From: Bacillota bacterium
GTDB taxonomy: Bacteria > Bacillota > Clostridia > Acetivibrionales > DSM-1351
Length of the DNA stretch: 64,000 bases
NCBI GenBank assembly: GCA_023393115.1
Contig: JAEWMS010000026.1
Location: 1 to 64,000, forward strand
Direction of reading: 5' to 3'
This document shows positions 60,045 through 64,000 of the stretch, in pieces. Every line of letters begins with the position of its first letter. Position 1 is the stretch's first letter. The notes beneath the pieces were generated by a model, which was not told where the DNA came from, made no database searches, and saw only the letters and a program-made list of their open reading frames with translations. The translations under genes and the position numbers were made by a program.

Positions 60045-62516
60045 TCAACTACTGCTAACATTGTCCTGGCTTATGGACTTAACTTTGTTCACATATATAT
60101 CTGTCAGTTCGTTGGTATATTCTTCTGAAAATCCTTCACTTATTACTCTGCATACTGGTTTTTCGGCATCAGGAAGTACCAATACCCAACCCTTGTCACC
60201 AAATATCTTAACACCCTCTGTAGTTTCTATCCTGTCATGGTCATTTTCTTCAATGATGGCCCTTATGACCTTTCCTTTTGCTGACCATGGACATTTTACC
60301 TCTTTTTTAAGAATATGAAAATCCGGTATCATGTCTACCAATTGGTCAAGCCTTACCCTATGTTGAGCCATATAGTCAATAATTTTTATTAAACCTGCAA
60401 CTGCATCAAAGTTCATAGAGAAAAAATCCATACTCATTTCATCACTGGAGCATAACATTTTTTTCATGATTTCCTGGGTAGAAGTTTTTGTCCTGATAAC
60501 ATTTCCCTCATGTTCTCTGGCCATTCTTTCAATAACACTACTTGTATTTAAAGGTACGACAACGGTGTTTCCTCTGGTGGACTTTAAATGTATAAGGCTT
60601 ATAAGTGCCATAAACAAATCATCTGAAATGACCCTTCCTTTAACATCAACAAGCATCATTTTCTCACTGGAGCTTTCGAAATAAACTCCCATATCGAATT
60701 TATTCTGTTTTACTGCCGAAGTAAGTAATTTTATCTCGGAAAACATGCTTTCGTTTCTTCTATACTGACCATACTGTTTTGAATCAATAAAGCTATAATC
60801 ACAATTCAGCTCCCTTAGAATTCTTTCTAAAACCCTCTTAACAAGCTTCGATTTTACAATTATAGCCAAATTGTAATCATGAGTCTTTGACTGAACGCTG
60901 TTCAAAATACTTTGGCTGTAAAAAACACTGTGCTCAGGGATAATCACAACAGGTTTGACTTCACCGGGCATACACCTTATGAAATCTTCCCGTATGAAGG
61001 TGTTTTCTATTTTACGTTCTTCTCCCCTTTCGATATTGCTTCCGAAATTATTCAGAATATCAATTACAAGCATATCCTTTTCCTGACCAGATGTGGTGAA
61101 ATGAATACCTCCATTAAGACCGTAGAATCTTATTGCAGACCTTGTTACCGGCAGCAGAGTTGTCCCAATATCATATACTTCAACACCGGTAGAGAGCAAA
61201 CCTGATATCAGAGAATTCTTTAACATTTTTAAAGCATCAATATCATCACAGCTTACACCGATTTTTGCATCCTTTTTACAGATTGAGCCATAGGTTGCTC
61301 CAAGCCTGGAAACGAATTCAGGAGTAATATCTACATTTATTTCACCTAAAATCCCCCTGTTTCCAAAAAGATTTTTAGTAAATTTCGAACCCCAAACCAA
61401 ATTTGAGCATACGTCTGTATCATAATCTATATTTTTATTAGGCCAAATTTTTACACCCGGCTTAACATTGGCATTTTTACCCAAAGTACAGTTATCGCCT
61501 ACCACAGAACCTTCAAAAGTAGATGCTCTTGAATTAATCTGAACCTTGTGACAGAGAACACTGCCCCTTATCTGGGCATATCCCTTTAACACACAGCCCT
61601 TCCATGTTATGCTCTTTTTTATTGAACTGCCTTCGAACAGATGATTGTTATCTCCTATAACAGTGTAACTCCCAAGGCTGCAGCCTTCTCTTATAATAGT
61701 GTTTTTACCGATAAAAACAGGAGGTTTTATGCTTGCCTCCCTCGAAATTACTGCACCCTCACCAGCCCAGATTCCCTGGCGGATTTCCTTTGCATCTATT
61801 CTTATGTCTACTTTTCTATCCAATATATCGTTGTGTACACAAACGTAAGCTTCCAGGTCTCCAATATCACACCAGTAATCTTCTGTAACATACCCGAACA
61901 TGGGTCGGTTTTCCTTTAATAGTTCCGGAAAAACATCCTTGCTGAAATCAAACATTTGATTAGGCTTTATATAATTTAGTATCTCGGGATTCAAGACATA
62001 AATCCCGGTGTTGACAGTATCACTGAATACTTCGCCCCAGCTTGGTTTTTCCAGAAAACGTGTTATTTTCCCTGCTTTGTCGGCAACAACGACACCATAT
62101 TCTATAGGGCTTTCAACTCTTTTAAGCACAAGTGTTGCAACTGCATCTCTATTCCAGTGAAAAGCAAGTGCCTTATCAAGATTTATATCTGTCAATGCAT
62201 CACCACTTATTACAATAAAAGTTTCATCCAGAAATTCTTCTGCATTTTTAACACTACCGGCTGTACCCAAAGGAATATCTTCGGTAAAATAATTCAAATT
62301 TACTCCAAACTCACTTCCATCACCAAAATAGTCTTTAATAATTTCGGGCATATACTGAAGGGTAACTGCAATATCTCTAATACCATACTTTTTTAGTAAT
62401 TCAATTATATGTTCCATAACTGGTCTGTTAGCGATTGGTACCATAGGCTTAGGACGATTACAGGTTAACGGTCTTAAGCGTGACCCTTCACCGCCTGCCA
62501 TAATCACAGCTTTCAT
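60045..62516 (-). CDS. Sugar-1-phosphate nucleotidyltransferase with degenerate phosphomannomutase domain
   Basis: An 823-residue protein usually called mannose-1-phosphate guanylyltransferase. The N-terminal nucleotidyltransferase (about 1-235) is intact: MAGGEGSRLRPLT, RPKPMVPIANRPVM and LGTAGSV. A left-handed beta-helix (about 245-370) follows. The remaining ~440 residues have the fold of phosphomannomutase, but catalytic motifs are lost: the active-site serine loop reads TTSGQEKD in place of TASHNP, the metal loop reads ESSSEKM in place of DGDADR, and the sugar loop GGEESGH is absent. So it probably only makes the NDP-sugar and uses the last domain for regulation or structure. Start at ATG 62516. 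Confidence 0.92.
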   Translation of the reverse strand: MKAVIMAGGEGSRLRPLTCNRPKPMVPIANRPVMEHIIELLKKYGIRDIAVTLQYMPEIIKDYFGDGSEFGVNLNYFTEDIPLGTAGSVKNAEEFLDETFIVISGDALTDINLDKALAFHWNRDAVATLVLKRVESPIEYGVVVADKAGKITRFLEKPSWGEVFSDTVNTGIYVLNPEILNYIKPNQMFDFSKDVFPELLKENRPMFGYVTEDYWCDIGDLEAYVCVHNDILDRKVDIRIDAKEIRQGIWAGEGAVISREASIKPPVFIGKNTIIREGCSLGSYTVIGDNNHLFEGSSIKKSITWKGCVLKGYAQIRGSVLCHKVQINSRASTFEGSVVGDNCTLGKNANVKPGVKIWPNKNIDYDTDVCSNLVWGSKFTKNLFGNRGILGEINVDITPEFVSRLGATYGSICKKDAKIGVSCDDIDALKMLKNSLISGLLSTGVEVYDIGTTLLPVTRSAIRFYGLNGGIHFTTSGQEKDMLVIDILNNFGSNIERGEERKIENTFIREDFIRCMPGEVKPVVIIPEHSVFYSQSILNSVQSKTHDYNLAIIVKSKLVKRVLERILRELNCDYSFIDSKQYGQYRRNESMFSEIKLLTSAVKQNKFDMGVYFESSSEKMMLVDVKGRVISDDLFMALISLIHLKSTRGNTVVVPLNTSSVIERMAREHEGNVIRTKTSTQEIMKKMLCSSDEMSMDFFSMNFDAVAGLIKIIDYMAQHRVRLDQLVDMIPDFHILKKEVKCPWSAKGKVIRAIIEENDHDRIETTEGVKIFGDKGWVLVLPDAEKPVCRVISEGFSEEYTNELTDIYVNKVKSISQDNVSSS

Positions 62517-62736
62517 CAGATCCATCCTTTCACATTTTTGATGTAATAGTTATACTGTACAGCGAAATAAAGTGCATTTGATGAAATCCAAGGTTCAACT
62601 GATTAATAAAAAGTTGTCCCAACCTGATTTATTTTATTATTTTTACCTTAACAAAAAAAACTATTCGACCAGACTTTATTGAAAATTTGGAAAATTATAT
62701 ACTTGAAATCAAAATAAATTTTTCAACATCACTTAA

Positions 62737-63111
62737 CTACAATAAATAAGATGCAATCACAAGAATAATTGTTACAATTGAAAAACCAAAAGTTTTCCAA
62801 TATCTGTAGTACAAGGCTTCAGTAATCCCATATAATGAGAATAATATCAATACAATTCTTATTGCCAGGCCGGTATATGTGTGTAAAATATATGAAGATA
62901 ATGCTACTGCGAATAGAGCTAATCCAGATATAAGCATACATATTACCTTAATCCTAATATTCTTATCCGGTAAGCCTTTTGGAAGCTCACCATGTTGTTT
63001 TATTGCCTTACTTATCCCTCCGGCTGAAGTAAGGTATGCTAGGTTCGTCACTATTTCAAAACATCCCAATGCTAATAAAAATGCTCTTATGATCTCCTGA
63101 CCCCATGTCAT
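62737..63111 (-). CDS. Integral membrane protein of unknown function
   Basis: A 124-residue protein with four hydrophobic segments (about 8-26, 53-70, 76-93 and 103-122). The ATG at 63111 lies one base after the MarR stop codon, with its GGAGG inside the MarR gene, so the two are translated together. No family recognised; it may be the regulated partner of the MarR protein. Confidence 0.82.
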   Translation of the reverse strand: MTWGQEIIRAFLLALGCFEIVTNLAYLTSAGGISKAIKQHGELPKGLPDKNIRIKVICMLISGLALFAVALSSYILHTYTGLAIRIVLILFSLYGITEALYYRYWKTFGFSIVTIILVIASYLL

Positions 63112-63112
63112 A

Positions 63113-63544
63113 TTATTGTACCTCCTCTGATAAATTCTCAATAACTCTCTTTAATAAACTATACAGTTGTTGTTCTTCCTCATAGCTAAAGCCCTTAAGA
63201 GCTTTTTTAGTCACCTTCTCCGCTATTGCTTCAATTTCAACAACCATACTTTCTGCCTCAACCGTCAGATGTATCGAATAAGAACGTTTATCTCTCGGAT
63301 CAAAGTTTTTCTTAACTAACTTTTTTTCACTTAGTCTTGCTACAATTTCTCCAACTGTAACTTTGTCAGCCTTTAATTCATCAGCTATCTGAGTTTGGGA
63401 AAGGCATTTTCTTGTGTCCAGCAGTTTAATGACTGCCCATTGTGATGTTGTAATATTGTACATATCTAGATAGCTATCCATGGACCTCTTAATTAGTTTT
63501 GCGCATGAGTTAAGTAGATAACCCAGTATATCCTGTAATTCCAT
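63113..63544 (-). CDS. MarR-family transcriptional regulator
   Basis: A 143-residue winged-helix regulator with SQTQIADELKADKVTVGEIV as the recognition region and KNFDPRDKRSYSIHLT as the wing, both typical of MarR. The ATG at 63544 has an AAAGGGG site. Two palindromes directly upstream are probably its operators. The ligand is unknown. Confidence 0.95.
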   Translation of the reverse strand: MELQDILGYLLNSCAKLIKRSMDSYLDMYNITTSQWAVIKLLDTRKCLSQTQIADELKADKVTVGEIVARLSEKKLVKKNFDPRDKRSYSIHLTVEAESMVVEIEAIAEKVTKKALKGFSYEEEQQLYSLLKRVIENLSEEVQ

Positions 63545-63565
63545 TGTGTAGCCCCTTTCGAATTT

Positions 63566-63607
63566 TAGTAAGTACACTTACTATTTATATGATAAGTATA
63601 CTTACTA
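63566..63607. promoter_or_regulatory. Twin MarR operators
   Basis: Two related 18-bp palindromes, TAGTAAGTACACTTACTA (63566-63583) and TGATAAGTATACTTACTA (63590-63607), share AAGTAnACTTA and start 24 bp apart. They lie 21-63 nt upstream of the MarR start, where autorepression is expected. Confidence 0.82.
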
Positions 63608-63668
63608 TTTTTGAGTATGTCAATAAATCCCATAGATTAAATGTGTGTTATTATGGTAAAAAATAAAA

Positions 63669-63704
63669 ATGGCAAGCAGAGTAATATTTTTCCCTGCTTG
63701 CCAT
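63669..63704. terminator. Hairpin between marR and the flavodoxin-like gene
   Basis: A perfect 11-bp stem ATGGCAAGCAG/CTGCTTGCCAT (63669-63679 with 63694-63704) with a 14-nt loop. It has no gene reading into it from the left. It may be a leftover terminator or an attenuator for the gene at the right edge. Confidence 0.6.
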
Positions 63705-63798
63705 ATACTTTGTGTTACTTACATCTTAAATTATTGCCACTAAACTATTTTTTATTGTAAATACAAGTGCCTGTTCCAGCATTCTATCAGTACCTTGC

Positions 63799-64000
63799 TT
63801 AAACGTACTTAGAAATGGAAGTCCCAGAAAAAATGGAGCGACAGCAAAAGTGCTTGATGAAATTGCTTATAACCTGTCACAGCACGAGGATGTCGAAATC
63901 CAATACACTCATATTGCAGACCTTGAGCTTTCCTTTTGTACAGGCTGTTGTAGGTGTTACGAGCTGGGAAAATGCATATTGGAGGATGATATTGAAATAC
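63799..64000 (+). pseudogene. Flavodoxin-fold NAD(P)H-dependent oxidoreductase, start missing and cut by window edge
   Basis: The frame reads NVLRNGSPRKNGATAKVLDE and later CTGCCRCYELGKCILEDD, matching FMN-binding flavodoxin-type oxidoreductases/iron-sulfur flavoproteins, whose N-terminus is normally MKVLLINGSPRKNG. Here the start codon and one codon of the first strand are absent: the frame opens after a TAA at 63727-63729 and has no ATG, GTG or TTG before the conserved part. Either the 5' end is damaged or an unusual start is used. The 3' part lies outside the window. Confidence 0.6.

Noticed and set aside
1..64000. CRISPR arrays, prophage, rRNA or tRNA genes, intact insertion sequences
   Set aside because: I looked for regularly spaced repeats, phage structural genes, transposases and tRNA-like folds and found none that could be supported.

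Overview
The window comes from a low-GC, Gram-positive, endospore-forming anaerobe of the class Clostridia. The gene content and order best match the Ruminiclostridium / cellulolytic-clostridia group; this is inference from the sporulation genes (spo0A, spoIVB, spoIIIAA-AH), the order aroQ-pepP-efp-spoIIIA-asp23-nusB-xseAB-ispA-dxs-tlyA-nadK-argR-recN-spoIVB-spo0A, AT-rich intergenic DNA and strong GGAGG ribosome binding sites. About nine genes in ten lie on the minus strand, so most operons read from right to left. No prophage, CRISPR array, rRNA, tRNA or intact insertion sequence was recognised.

Layout. 1-1206 (+): the tail of rpmB and a membrane-anchored protein of unknown function. 1207-8668 (-): a signalling/housekeeping run, from an HD-GYP c-di-GMP phosphodiesterase through glycogen synthase, endonuclease III and a long FtsA-like ATPase to a GGDEF diguanylate cyclase. 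8851-12758 (-): a two-component system followed by an HtrA protease. 12942-42030 (-): a long, conserved chromosomal block. In transcription order it holds M18 aminopeptidase, an AP-endonuclease-like protein, aroQ, pepP, efp, a CD1247-like zinc protein, an inserted GntR/ABC/lipoprotein block with a broken ATPase gene, the complete spoIIIAA-AH operon, asp23-amaP-DUF2273, nusB-xseA-xseB-ispA, a large structured RNA (OLE RNA) with its partner membrane protein OapA, dxs-tlyA-nadK-argR-recN, then spoIVB and spo0A. 42226-47631: small mixed units (PHP phosphatase, a 44-residue peptide gene, two GNAT acetyltransferases, an HTH/DUF2975 pair, and a BlaI repressor with an M56-M23 membrane metallopeptidase). 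47753-53312 (-): sulfur relay and recombination genes (rarA, ykuS, iscR, nifS, nifU, mnmA). 53438-62516 (mostly -): exported proteins with stalk-like domains, an HtrA-like protease, a Phd-Uma2 fusion, thpR, an SGNH hydrolase and a sugar nucleotidyltransferase with a degenerate phosphomannomutase domain. 62737-64000: a MarR regulator with twin operators, a membrane protein, and a start-less flavodoxin-like gene at the right edge.

How the parts fit. IscR-NifS-NifU supply Fe-S clusters and persulfide sulfur, and MnmA uses that sulfur for tRNA 2-thiolation. Spo0A starts sporulation; SpoIVB and the SpoIIIA channel act later, in the forespore and mother cell. dxs and ispA supply isoprenoid precursors around the OLE RNA-OapA pair, which other Firmicutes use for stress and magnesium homeostasis.

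The most notable items are the 638-nt OLE RNA locus (22471-23108), a two-copy intergenic hairpin repeat (23205-23337 and 59890-59980), an unassigned structured element (33946-34029), the nonsense-interrupted ABC ATPase (34946-35644), the degenerate phosphomannomutase domain, and two unusual fusions (M56-M23 and Phd-Uma2).
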